A DNA stretch of 64,000 bases from Chloroflexota bacterium (GTDB lineage: Bacteria; Chloroflexota; Anaerolineae; Aggregatilineales; Phototrophicaceae). The position numbers and the translations under genes are program-made. The notes under the pieces were generated by a model that saw only the letters and a program-made list of their open reading frames with translations, had not been told where the DNA came from and made no database searches. Shown piece after piece: positions 34,757 through 42,063 of this stretch. The DNA is taken from contig JAIUNI010000011.1 in NCBI GenBank assembly GCA_020161935.1, positions 186,001-250,000 on the forward strand. The letters run 5' to 3'. How positions within the stretch are numbered: position 1 is the stretch's first letter; each line of letters begins with the position of its first letter.

Positions 34757-35698
34757 GTGTTTGATGCCGTGATCTCACAAGCACCTATCCAAATGTCTGC
34801 CGTGGTGTTGTTCGCGCGTTTATACGACGGCGAAGATGTTAGCCCGCATATGCAGGTGGTGTTCGTTCACGCCCTCCATTACGTGATGGATAAGTTCGGC
34901 GGAACCCTACTGCAAGACGACAGCCAGCATCTCGTGGCGGCTTTTAATATGCCGGTACAAGTGCCGTTCCCGGCCTTTTTAGCGATGAAATGCGCCGTTG
35001 AAATGCACCAAGTTTTTAACGGCTTGCGGCGCGAAATGGTGAATACACCAATTAAGCTGGCGGTCGGTATTAGCCGTGGGATGATTAATCTCGATACTTA
35101 CAGCGGCAAGCCGGTTGATCTGGCACGGTTTATTGCCCACGAGAGCGTGTCGGGTGATATTACCGTCACAGATGTGATTTATGATGAAATCAAGGCGGTG
35201 GTTGACCGCTTTAAGCTGATCGGGCATTATCAAAAAGTGCTGCCGGAAACACTCGAAGCGATTTCCCTTTACCGCTTCACCCTACCGGATGAAAACCAAC
35301 CGGAAACCAGTTCGCTGAGTTCACTGGCGGGTGCTGAGGATAACAGCTTCCAAGTGTTGATCGCGGAAGACGCGCCCTCACTGCGGTCGCTGTTTGCGAA
35401 AGTTCTCAAGAATGCCGGTTTCAACGTCCACATCGCTGTGAACGGGCATGATGTAATGAGCCAGCTTGAACAATCCCTGCCGGATGTGCTGGTGCTTGAC
35501 CTCGGTATGCCAGGGGTTTCCGGTGAAGATGTGATCCGCTATGTGAGGCAGCAGACGGCACGCGCTGTCAAAATCGTTGTGGTGACAGGTAATCATCTGG
35601 CGGCGCAGAGCGAACTCGCCGACCAAGTTGACCTGCTGCTGATTAAGCCTGTGAGTCCCCGCGATCTAGTTAACTTCGTCCAACGGTTTATGAATTAG
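34757..35698 (+). CDS. Degenerate cyclase-homology domain fused to a receiver domain
   Basis: 313 residues from a GTG at 34757 (a later Met13 at 34793 is an alternative start). Residues 12-165 follow the class III adenylate/guanylate cyclase fold: VVLFARLYDGED, then DKFGGTLLQDD, then AVGISRGMINLD. The metal-binding Asp expected in the first motif (LFAD) is Arg, so catalysis is unlikely. A receiver follows (about 192-313) with VLIAEDAPSLRSLF and phospho-acceptor Asp248 (VLVLDLGMPGVSGED), Lys in LLLIKPVSP. Probably a signalling scaffold working with the receiver at 34350. Confidence 0.8.
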   Translation: MFDAVISQAPIQMSAVVLFARLYDGEDVSPHMQVVFVHALHYVMDKFGGTLLQDDSQHLVAAFNMPVQVPFPAFLAMKCAVEMHQVFNGLRREMVNTPIKLAVGISRGMINLDTYSGKPVDLARFIAHESVSGDITVTDVIYDEIKAVVDRFKLIGHYQKVLPETLEAISLYRFTLPDENQPETSSLSSLAGAEDNSFQVLIAEDAPSLRSLFAKVLKNAGFNVHIAVNGHDVMSQLEQSLPDVLVLDLGMPGVSGEDVIRYVRQQTARAVKIVVVTGNHLAAQSELADQVDLLLIKPVSPRDLVNFVQRFMN

Positions 35699-35702
35699 TA
35701 TC

Positions 35703-35737
35703 GAGTTGAAAGTTAAAGGTTAAAAGTCGAAAGTTGG
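35703..35737 (+). repeat. Heptamer array
   Basis: gagttga, aagttaa, aggttaa, aagtcga, aagttgg in strict 7-bp phase. Confidence 0.8.
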
Positions 35738-35771
35738 AGAGCGTGGGCGAAAGTTTGCGCTCTTTTTGTTT

Positions 35772-35837
35772 AGTTATCAGTTGACAGTTAAAGGCAAATG
35801 CAGGTCTCCAGCGATCAGTCGCCAGTCACCAGCTTAA
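35772..35837 (+). repeat. Heptamer arrays in two blocks
   Basis: agttatc, agttgac, agttaaa (35772-35792) and agcgatc, agtcgcc, agtcacc, agcttaa (35810-35837). Confidence 0.8.
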
Positions 35838-35889
35838 GACCAATACGAATCGTCAAGGGCGTTTGGCGGCGGCAGTATGCCGCCAATTT

Positions 35890-35931
35890 AGTTAACAGTT
35901 ATCAGTTGACTGTCAACCGTTTACTGTTCAA
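35890..35931 (+). repeat. Heptamer array
   Basis: Six 7-mers: agttaac, agttatc, agttgac, tgtcaac, cgtttac, tgttcaa. Confidence 0.8.
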
Positions 35932-35945
35932 GGCAAAGGCGAAAC

Positions 35946-36060
35946 AATGCTGTTGTTGACGCTGTTGCGAATCGGCGATTTTATGTCGGAAGTGTCGCAA
36001 ATGTCGGCGTTGTGGGGATAATTTCTCCTTCAATTGGCGGAAGTGTCGTCGTTGTCGGCG
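35946..36060 (+). repeat. GTCG-rich dispersed repeat (plus orientation)
   Basis: Same wording and order as 15732-15830 read on its minus strand: atgctgttgttgacgctgtt, gaatcggcgatttt, then gtcgnaa-type units. Confidence 0.75.
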
Positions 36061-36065
36061 GTGAC

Positions 36066-36114
36066 AGTTGGCAAATCATAGTCATTAGTTGTCAGTCAAT
36101 AGTCATCAGTCCAA
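36066..36114 (+). repeat. Heptamer array
   Basis: Seven 7-mers: agttggc, aaatcat, agtcatt, agttgtc, agtcaat, agtcatc, agtccaa. Confidence 0.8.
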
Positions 36115-36255
36115 TGCCAGTTCAAGCCATTTGGGAAGTACGGCAGAATATAGTTGTTAAGAAGTGCAGATTGTATAATCCCACAGAGATAATTTAGAAC
36201 ATTTGTGCGATTGAGTCTCCCTTTCTTTGAACAAATTTTAGGAAGCGGTTTTGTT

Positions 36256-36388
36256 AGAAACCATTTGAGAAGTTCTGAAAATACCGGACAGCCTGTCTGC
36301 TGTCCCTACGAAGGTACCCTCTCGCCTTATGTAGGGACGCGAGACAGCGCGTCCGTCTGCACAAAAACCAGCTTTTCAAATGGCTTCT
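36256..36388. mobile_element. MITE-like palindromic element, 133 bp
   Basis: Outer arms 36256-36273 (agaaaccatttgagaag...) and 36371-36388 (gcttttcaaatggcttct) pair with few mismatches. Inner arms gtccctac (36302-36309) and gtagggac (36331-36338) share almost the same centre. The right inner arm continues gacgcgagacagcgcgtccg, with agacag/gtccg echoed on the left. No transposase inside. Confidence 0.55.
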
Positions 36389-36460
36389 TAGAGTTTTCAA
36401 ACTTTAGTGTCGGTTTTGGGTAGAGAGGGTAGACGGGGTGATTGGCAAAACTCGCGTGTT

Positions 36461-36487
36461 TTAGCACTCGGTATAACAGTTTGCTAA
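36461..36487. promoter_or_regulatory. CIRCE-like operator, upstream copy
   Basis: TTAGCACTC, 9-nt spacer, GTTTGCTAA: perfect left half, right half with two mismatches to GAGTGCTAA. Lies 8 bases before the -35 of the groE promoter. Expected HrcA site. Confidence 0.6.
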
Positions 36488-36494
36488 GAACCAC

Positions 36495-36523
36495 TTGACG
36501 CTCAAAGAGGGTTTTGCTAGACT
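36495..36523 (+). promoter_or_regulatory. Putative groESL promoter
   Basis: TTGACG (36495-36500), 17-bp spacer, TAGACT (36518-36523). It sits between the two CIRCE elements, so transcription should start near 36530 and run into the second operator. Confidence 0.6.
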
Positions 36524-36535
36524 ATGGACGTTAAT

Positions 36536-36562
36536 TTAGCACTCTGGGCGTGTTAGTGCTAA
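36536..36562. promoter_or_regulatory. CIRCE operator, proximal copy
   Basis: TTAGCACTC, 9-nt spacer (tgggcgtgt), TAGTGCTAA: one mismatch to the consensus inverted repeat. Binding site of the HrcA heat-shock repressor, just after the predicted start of transcription. hrcA itself is not in the window. Confidence 0.9.
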
Positions 36563-36656
36563 CGGATGATTAACGCGGTTAAACATCTGTTGGGATGCGC
36601 GGCTGGAGTAACCTAGTTTACATGATAACGAAATGTAACTGAAGGAGGAGTTTGGA

Positions 36657-36959
36657 ATGGCTTCAAAAGGTACAAACCTGCGCCCGTTGGCTGATCGTTT
36701 GATCGTGGAAGCGGTTGAGCAAGAAGAAACCACTACAAGCGGTCTTTATATTCCCGAAACCGCGAAAGAAAAGCCGCAACAGGGTAACGTTCTGGCAGTT
36801 GGCCCCGGCCGCACCGATGACAACGGCAAGAACATCAAGGTTGATGTGAAGGTCGGCGATAAGGTTCTGTTTGCCAAATATGCAGGCACGGAAGTCAAGA
36901 TGGAAGGCAAGAAGCTTCTCATCATGAAGGAAGCCGATATTCTGGCGGTTGTTGAGTAA
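36657..36959 (+). CDS. groES: Co-chaperonin GroES
   Basis: 100 residues, the normal size. NLRPLADRLIVEAVEQEETTTSGL (core with mobile loop), IPETAKEKPQQGNVLAVGPG and VKVGDKVLFAKYAGTEVKMEGKKLLIMKEADILAVVE are standard. Forms the heptameric lid of GroEL. Strong ribosome site aaggagga 9 bases before the ATG. Controlled by the two CIRCE elements upstream; groEL follows after 63 bp. Confidence 0.98.
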   Translation: MASKGTNLRPLADRLIVEAVEQEETTTSGLYIPETAKEKPQQGNVLAVGPGRTDDNGKNIKVDVKVGDKVLFAKYAGTEVKMEGKKLLIMKEADILAVVE

Positions 36960-37022
36960 TTTCAACGTTATCAGCTTTCTCGATTATCAGACGAACTATC
37001 TGCACTTTGGAGAAATAAGCAA

Positions 37023-38654
37023 ATGGCAAAGCAACTCGTATTTAATGAAGCGGCCCGCCGCAGCCTGAAAATCGGCGTGGACAAGCTGGCGGATGCCGTC
37101 AGCACCACCCTTGGCCCGAAGGGTCGTAATGTCGCGCTGGACAAGAAGTTCGGCGCTCCCACTGTCACCCACGACGGCGTGACCGTGGCGAAGGAAATCG
37201 AACTCGAAGACCCATATGAAAACATGGGCGCGCAGCTCCTGAAGGAAGCCGCGACCAAGACCAACGACATCGCCGGCGACGGCACGACCACCGCGACGGT
37301 TCTGGCTCAGGCCATCGTCAAGGAAGGCTTGAAGAATGTTGAAGCCGGTGCGAACCCGATGCTGCTCAAGCGCGGTATCGAAGTCGCGACCGAAGCCGTT
37401 TCGAAGTTCATCCGCGACTCGGCTACCCCGATTGAAACCCGCGAAGAAATCGCCAAGGTTGCCAGCACCAGCGCCCAAGACCCGAACATCGGTAACTTGA
37501 TTGCCGACGTGATGGACAAGGTTGGCCGTGACGGTGTTGTGACCGTTGAAGAGAGCAAGGGCCTCGAATTCGAAACTGAATACGTTGAAGGTATGCAGTT
37601 CGACCGTGGTTACCTGAGCGCTTACTTCATTAGCAACCCGGAAACGATGGAAGCGGTTATCACCGAGCCGTACATCTTGATCTACGAAAAGAAGATCAGC
37701 GCTGCTCAGGACATCGTCCCCATTCTGGAAAAGCTACTGCAAATCGGCAAGCGTGATTTCGTCATCATCAGCGAAGATGTTGACGGCGAAGCGCTGGCGA
37801 CCCTCGCGCTGAACAAGCTGCGCGGTATGCTGAACGTGCTGGCGATCAAGGCCCCCGGCTTTGGCGACCGCCGCAAGGCTATGCTGAACGACATCGCCAT
37901 CCTCACCGGTGGTACCGTCATCAGCGAAGATGTTGGCCGCAAGCTGGAAACCGTGACCCTGCAAGACCTCGGTCGCGCCGCTAAGGTGGTCAGCACCAAG
38001 GAAAACACCGTCATCATTGACGGCGCTGGCGAAGAACCCCGTATCAAGGGTCGTATCGCTGAAATCCGCAACGAAATCGAAGTCAGCACCAGCGACTACG
38101 ACCGTGAGAAGCTGCAAGAACGTCTTGCCAAGCTGAGTGGTGGTGTGGCGGTTATCCGCGTTGGCGCGGCGACCGAAACCGAACTCAAGGAAAAGAAGCA
38201 CCGCGTAGAAGATGCTTTGAGCGCCACCCGCGCCGCCGTTGAAGAAGGTATCGTTCCCGGTGGTGGAGTGACCCTCATCAACGCGATTGTTTCGCTCGAC
38301 GGCTTGAAACTGAACGGCGACGACGAAAACACCGGTATCGCCATCGTCCGCAAGGCGCTGGAAGCCCCGATGCGTAAGATTTCCTCGAACGCCGGTCAAG
38401 ACGGCGCGGTCATCATCCAAGAAGTCCGCCGCCAACAGAAGGCCAAGAAGAACAACCGTATCGGCTACAACGTCCTCACCGACGAATATGTCGACACCAT
38501 CGACGCGGGCTTCCCTGACCCGGCGAAGGTGACCCGTGGTGCGGTCGAAAACGCAGCGTCAATCGCCGCGATGATCCTCACCACCGAAGCGCTGATCACC
38601 GACGTGAAGGAAGCTGCTGGTCCTGCCGCGCCTCCCGCGATGCCGGAATACTAA
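37023..38654 (+). CDS. groEL: Chaperonin GroEL
   Basis: 543 residues. MAKQLVFNEAARRSLKIGVDKLADAV and TTLGPKGRNVALDKKFGAPTVTHDGVTVAKEIELEDPYENMGAQL open it, with GDGTTTATVLAQ as the ATP-binding segment. AAVEEGIVPGGGVTL is the second signature. The C-terminus is AAGPAAPPAMPEY, without the Gly-Gly-Met repeat tail seen in many GroELs. Chambered ATP-dependent folding machine. Heat-inducible by relief of HrcA repression. A terminator follows at 38698-38732. Confidence 0.98.
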   Translation: MAKQLVFNEAARRSLKIGVDKLADAVSTTLGPKGRNVALDKKFGAPTVTHDGVTVAKEIELEDPYENMGAQLLKEAATKTNDIAGDGTTTATVLAQAIVKEGLKNVEAGANPMLLKRGIEVATEAVSKFIRDSATPIETREEIAKVASTSAQDPNIGNLIADVMDKVGRDGVVTVEESKGLEFETEYVEGMQFDRGYLSAYFISNPETMEAVITEPYILIYEKKISAAQDIVPILEKLLQIGKRDFVIISEDVDGEALATLALNKLRGMLNVLAIKAPGFGDRRKAMLNDIAILTGGTVISEDVGRKLETVTLQDLGRAAKVVSTKENTVIIDGAGEEPRIKGRIAEIRNEIEVSTSDYDREKLQERLAKLSGGVAVIRVGAATETELKEKKHRVEDALSATRAAVEEGIVPGGGVTLINAIVSLDGLKLNGDDENTGIAIVRKALEAPMRKISSNAGQDGAVIIQEVRRQQKAKKNNRIGYNVLTDEYVDTIDAGFPDPAKVTRGAVENAASIAAMILTTEALITDVKEAAGPAAPPAMPEY

Positions 38655-38662
38655 GATTTAGA

Positions 38663-38697
38663 AGTGCTGAGTACCCCGTACTGAGTGCTGAGAAAAG
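38663..38697 (+). repeat. Heptamer array after groEL
   Basis: agtgctg, agtaccc, cgtactg, agtgctg, agaaaag. It begins 9 bases after the groEL stop and runs into the terminator. Confidence 0.8.
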
Positions 38698-38732
38698 ACA
38701 GGGCGTATCCGAAAGGGTGCGCCCTGTTTTTT
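38698..38732 (+). terminator. Intrinsic terminator of groESL
   Basis: acagggcg (38698-38705), loop, cgccctgt (38720-38727), then a run of T. Confidence 0.9.
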
Positions 38733-38791
38733 GTTTGCCTAGCAGACTGCTGGTTATACTTATTCAATAAATTGACTTTAGGATGTCATTC

Positions 38792-39205
38792 ATGCCTGCT
38801 TTTGATCAATGCCACGACCAAGTTGTTCGCGCCCTTCAGAAAGAGGGGTGGCGGCTCGAAAAATCACCTGCGAAACTCTCTCTGCCGCCGCGTCTTATTT
38901 ATGTCGATTTGTTGATGTCACGCGGCAATAATGGTATACAAAAACGTATTGCGCTTGTGGAAGTGAAATGTTTCCCAGATGAGGACAGCACGACCCGCGA
39001 TTTGTATACTGCAATCGGTCAATATCTTATTTACCGTGCTATGATAACAGAATTAGACATCGGCTTGGATTTGTACCTATCTATTCCAGTACAAATTTAT
39101 CAAACTATTTTTGATAAGGCTGTTGAAAGGGTTGTCGCGGAAAGTCACATCAAATTGATCATTGTTGATCTTGTAGCTGAGAGGGTTGAGAAATGGCTGC
39201 ACTAA
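38792..39205 (+). CDS. xisH: XisH-family protein
   Basis: 137 residues from ATG 38792 (agga upstream; the family typically starts MPA). It belongs to the fdxN-element excision controlling factor XisH family. A PD-(D/E)xK nuclease-like arrangement is visible: Asp39 (YVDLLM), then Glu57-x-Lys59 (VEVKCF), and Gln77 with Tyr78. In cyanobacteria XisH and XisI affect excision of the fdxN element, but most homologues sit in genomes without it. Its stop overlaps xisI by 13 bases. Probable alternative roles: nuclease with an inhibitor, i.e. toxin-antitoxin-like (inference). Confidence 0.88.
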   Translation: MPAFDQCHDQVVRALQKEGWRLEKSPAKLSLPPRLIYVDLLMSRGNNGIQKRIALVEVKCFPDEDSTTRDLYTAIGQYLIYRAMITELDIGLDLYLSIPVQIYQTIFDKAVERVVAESHIKLIIVDLVAERVEKWLH

Positions 39206-39501
39206 AAGAATTGACCCACATCGTTCAGTACGAAGTCGAAGATTATGCTAAAGGCACAACCTTTGGCGGTGAAACCTATCCCATTTCGGATACCGAACGT
39301 CAATCTTACACAGTCATTATTGTGCCTAATCCGCCTCGCCAGTATAAGTCAGGTATTGTGGTCGCAGCGCGGATTGTCAACGATAAAGTGATTATCGACG
39401 AGGATGTAACCGACCGTCCCCTGTGGCGAGAACTCGTTCGCGCCGGTATTCCCCGTGAACAAATTGTCCTAAGCTATGCGGGTGAAAAGCTGCCGGAATA
39501 A
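39193..39501 (+). CDS. xisI: XisI-family protein
   Basis: 102 residues, normal size for XisI. LTHIVQYEVEDYAKG, RQSYTVIIVPNPPRQYKSGIVVAARIVNDKVIIDED and the C-terminal DRPLWRELVRAGIPREQIVLSY follow the family. It forms a pair with XisH; the reading frames overlap by 13 bases, implying coupled translation. No recombinase such as xisF is nearby, so an element-excision role here is unlikely. Confidence 0.9.
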   Translation: MAALKELTHIVQYEVEDYAKGTTFGGETYPISDTERQSYTVIIVPNPPRQYKSGIVVAARIVNDKVIIDEDVTDRPLWRELVRAGIPREQIVLSYAGEKLPE

Positions 39502-39523
39502 CGACAGGGAAATGTTTTAATCT

Positions 39524-39551
39524 ATCGACTACAAACTAACGACTTTAGACT
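39524..39551 (+). repeat. Heptamer array
   Basis: atcgact, acaaact, aacgact, ttagact in phase, ending 4 bases before the stop of the convergent phosphodiesterase gene. Confidence 0.75.
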
Positions 39552-39555
39552 TTCC

Positions 39556-40386
39556 TCACCCCATCGAGACATCCGGCGGCGGGTTGCCGTCATCCACGTT
39601 GACCAGCAGTTCGACCGCGTAATGGTCGGACAGGGCGACCTGTTTGTTATTGTGCGGGATGACATCCTCGAACTGGAAGCGGCTTTCGACCTTCACGCCG
39701 TAGACATCCGGCGCACGCACCAGCGCATAGTCGATGGACATGAAGTAGCGCGAGGGCATCATCGAACGGGGGCGTAATGTGGATTGTAAGTTGCCTTCCA
39801 GCGGGTCCGTAAGGCCGCTTTCCTCAAGGAACGCATCGTAGAGCCAACTACCACGCGGGATGTTGAAGTCACCACAGACCAGCACCAGCGCATTCGTTGG
39901 CTGCTCACGCACACATTCGGCAAGCTGGCGCAGTTGATTATATTCGTGCTTGGCGAACATATTTGTCTGGCTCCAGTTGCCCATGTAGTTGGCGGTGAGG
40001 TGCGTATTGATGAGTACCACCGGCATGTGTTCCCATTCGAGGCGTGTGATGAGGATACCCTTGTGCAGAATCCAATCCGCCAGCGCAGGGGTGTACCATA
40101 GGCCGCGTTCGGTATACAAGTGGAACTCTTTGCTCATAATCGGGCAGCGTGCCATCGTCAGCAGGCCACCCTTCGGCGCGTGGAAAAACGGCTCGTAGGC
40201 GCGTGCGGGGTACGACTCACATTCGCGCTCGAACAAGCGGCGGTGACGGTTGGACTGAACTTCCTGTAAGCAGACGGCAGACATATCGAGATTATTCAGG
40301 GTATGGGCCAACAGTCGTAAACGGCTGCTGGTTCCGGGTGTTGGCACGCCGTAGCAGTTAAAGGTGAGTAAGGAAAAAGTTGGCAT
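39556..40386 (-). CDS. Endonuclease/exonuclease/phosphatase-family protein
   Basis: 276 residues. Catalytic features of the EEP fold: LTFNCYG (Asn9), VCLQEVQ (metal-binding Glu), VLINTHLT (His), VCGDFNIP (Asp and Asn) and the final LSDHYAVE (His). The SDHYAVE ending and size resemble neutral sphingomyelinase-like or generic EEP hydrolases. Substrate unknown; it lacks a signal peptide, so it is cytoplasmic. Monocistronic, divergent from the membrane protein at 40469. Confidence 0.9.
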   Translation of the reverse strand: MPTFSLLTFNCYGVPTPGTSSRLRLLAHTLNNLDMSAVCLQEVQSNRHRRLFERECESYPARAYEPFFHAPKGGLLTMARCPIMSKEFHLYTERGLWYTPALADWILHKGILITRLEWEHMPVVLINTHLTANYMGNWSQTNMFAKHEYNQLRQLAECVREQPTNALVLVCGDFNIPRGSWLYDAFLEESGLTDPLEGNLQSTLRPRSMMPSRYFMSIDYALVRAPDVYGVKVESRFQFEDVIPHNNKQVALSDHYAVELLVNVDDGNPPPDVSMG

Positions 40387-40468
40387 TATCCTCCACTTGG
40401 CTCAGGTCGACAGCATTTCTATAGCTTATCATCAAGTCTTATTGATTGAATAGCATAAGAGGCCAATT

Positions 40469-41143
40469 TTGAAACGTCCTGATTTCCTACGCTACGGCAT
40501 TTGGGCGGTGCTGGCGGCGACGGCGGATGCCAACCGGCGCGAGTTCCGTATGACGACGACATGGCTGCCGCATCTGGTTGTCAATTCGGTGGCGCTGCTG
40601 CTGCCGGATGCGCTGCGTTTGCTGATACCCGCCAAGCGCAAACCGGATAACTTGGTTGAAGGCGTGATGGACGAGATGGTGCGCGATAACCCCAAGTATG
40701 TGACGTATGTGTTCCCGCTGGCCGCCGGATACATTCTCTCGCATCCCAAGTTCAACATTTTTAAGGGCGATATGGGCGACATTCGGGTAGCGGGTTTGGG
40801 GTTGGATGCGATACCCCACGCGGGAACGGGGTTCGCACTCTCAGCACTGGTGCAGGACACGCTGGAAATGGCGGCGGAACTCGAACCTGCCAGTGCTAGC
40901 CCATTCGCGGGATTAGTTCACACGCTGAATAAACGTCCGGCGTTGGTGTCGTTTACCATCCTCGGTTTGCTGACCTTCTTCTGGGAGTACGGCGAATACC
41001 GCGTGCATCACCATGAACTGAAGCTGCGCGGCGGTGACATCAGCAAAATTAATATGATGTGGAGTGCCGACGATACGGCGCGGGATGTGGTCGCTAATAT
41101 TCTTGGTTGGGTCGCGGTGCAGGTGTTCCGGGGGCGGAAGTAG
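40469..41143 (+). CDS. Conserved membrane-associated protein of unknown function
   Basis: 224 residues. Hydrophobic stretches lie around 28-46, 72-88, 108-128 and 157-172 and near the C-terminus (VVANILGWVAVQVF). Notable polar features are GLGLDAIPHAGTGFALSALVQD and FFWEYGEYRVHHHELKLRGGD...DDTARDVVANILG. The pattern WEYxEY followed by Asp-rich DDTxxDxxAN is reminiscent of YjdF/DUF2238 membrane proteins. I would not assign a function. Confidence 0.65.
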   Translation: MKRPDFLRYGIWAVLAATADANRREFRMTTTWLPHLVVNSVALLLPDALRLLIPAKRKPDNLVEGVMDEMVRDNPKYVTYVFPLAAGYILSHPKFNIFKGDMGDIRVAGLGLDAIPHAGTGFALSALVQDTLEMAAELEPASASPFAGLVHTLNKRPALVSFTILGLLTFFWEYGEYRVHHHELKLRGGDISKINMMWSADDTARDVVANILGWVAVQVFRGRK

Positions 41144-41172
41144 GCAGTGACGAGTATAGGGTTGGGATGAGA

Positions 41173-41384
41173 GCGCACGGCCTTGCATAGGCATTAAGCT
41201 AAGGAATTCTCAGGGATAAAATCAATAGAGACGGATGTTCGCAGTCGAATTTTGGAGCGCCTTGAGTGCGCTTGTCCGGCTGGTAGCAGGATGGCTTTAG
41301 CCTCATGCGGCGCAAACAATCAACTCGTTACCTGAATATCCTCGTCAAAATAGCATAGCTTAATGCCTATGCACAACCGTGCGC
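41173..41384. mobile_element. MITE-like element with 29-bp inverted termini
   Basis: Termini 41173-41201 and 41356-41384 are inverted copies (gcgcacgg, 4 variable bases, then gcataggcattaagcta) with only the four variable bases different. 212 bp, no ORF. The interior shares a 20-bp block with 47168-47187. Confidence 0.65.
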
Positions 41385-41401
41385 CCCTACAGCATGTTTA
41401 A

Positions 41402-41914
41402 TTATTTAGGGGCATATGGGTTCCCAAATTTCCCGATGTGGAATACTTCTTCAGGCGCTTTACGGTTCTTCTTGCCCTGTCCAATATCTTTGGTCGGGTA
41501 GCCAAACGGCAGAATGGCGAGTACATCCAGCGTGTCGGGGATGTCTAGCAGTTTGCTGACTTCGGGCATCGGTACAAAGCCCACCCAATTGGAGCCAACA
41601 CCGTCTGCCCACGCGGTCAGTAACATGGACTGAATAGCACGGCTGCCATCGGAGAGGGCGATTGGGCTGCGCTCGATAATCACGACGACGGCGAAAGCGG
41701 CCTGTGCGGTATAGGGGCCAGTTCTGGCGACCGCACCGAGCTGCTGAAGTTCGGCGCGGTTTTCAATTAGGATAAAGTGCCACGGTTGGTGATTGCTACC
41801 ACTGCCGGTCAAGCGGGCAGCTTCGAGGATACGGTTCTTAACTTCGGTTGGAACGGGTTTATCTTGAAAGGCGCGGACGGCTAAAACGGTTTGAACGGTC
41901 TCAAAGGCATTCAT
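41402..41914 (-). CDS. Nitroreductase-family protein
   Basis: 170 residues, a short FMN-dependent nitroreductase fold. RAFQDKPVPTEVKNRILEAARLTGSGSNHQPWHFILIE is the family start (FMN-contacting Arg and the Ser-x-Asn-x-Gln-Pro-Trp motif). LLTAWADGVGSNWVGF and VLAILPFGYPTKD follow. NAD(P)H-dependent reduction of nitro-aromatics or related compounds is the known type reaction; the physiological substrate is unclear. Confidence 0.9.
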   Translation of the reverse strand: MNAFETVQTVLAVRAFQDKPVPTEVKNRILEAARLTGSGSNHQPWHFILIENRAELQQLGAVARTGPYTAQAAFAVVVIIERSPIALSDGSRAIQSMLLTAWADGVGSNWVGFVPMPEVSKLLDIPDTLDVLAILPFGYPTKDIGQGKKNRKAPEEVFHIGKFGNPYAPK

Positions 41915-42063
41915 GGGTATGCTCCTTTTAAAGTGTTTGGTGAAGTGACGTTGCGAGGCGCAGGTCTCTTTCGATATGAATACGCGCGACTGCGGTACTA
42001 TTCGAGGAGAATATGGGGATAACGGCTACCACCGGGAATTGAGGTGGAAGTTTATTGACCGGC

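Larger units (their letters stand above)
35699..36656. other. Repeat island and regulatory region upstream of groESL
   Basis: 958 bp with no supportable gene. In order: heptamer arrays at 35703-35737, 35772-35837 and 35890-35931; a GTCG-rich array (35946-36060); another heptamer array (36066-36114); a palindromic MITE-like element (36256-36388); and the groESL control region with two CIRCE elements and a promoter (36461-36562). Confidence 0.8.

Noticed and set aside
35703..36114. Possible CRISPR array
   Set aside because: Units are 7 bp, degenerate and contiguous; there are no long identical repeats with unique spacers and no cas genes.
41144..41401. Riboswitch or RNA gene
   Set aside because: The inverted terminal repeats are better explained as a MITE-like element; no known riboswitch consensus seen.
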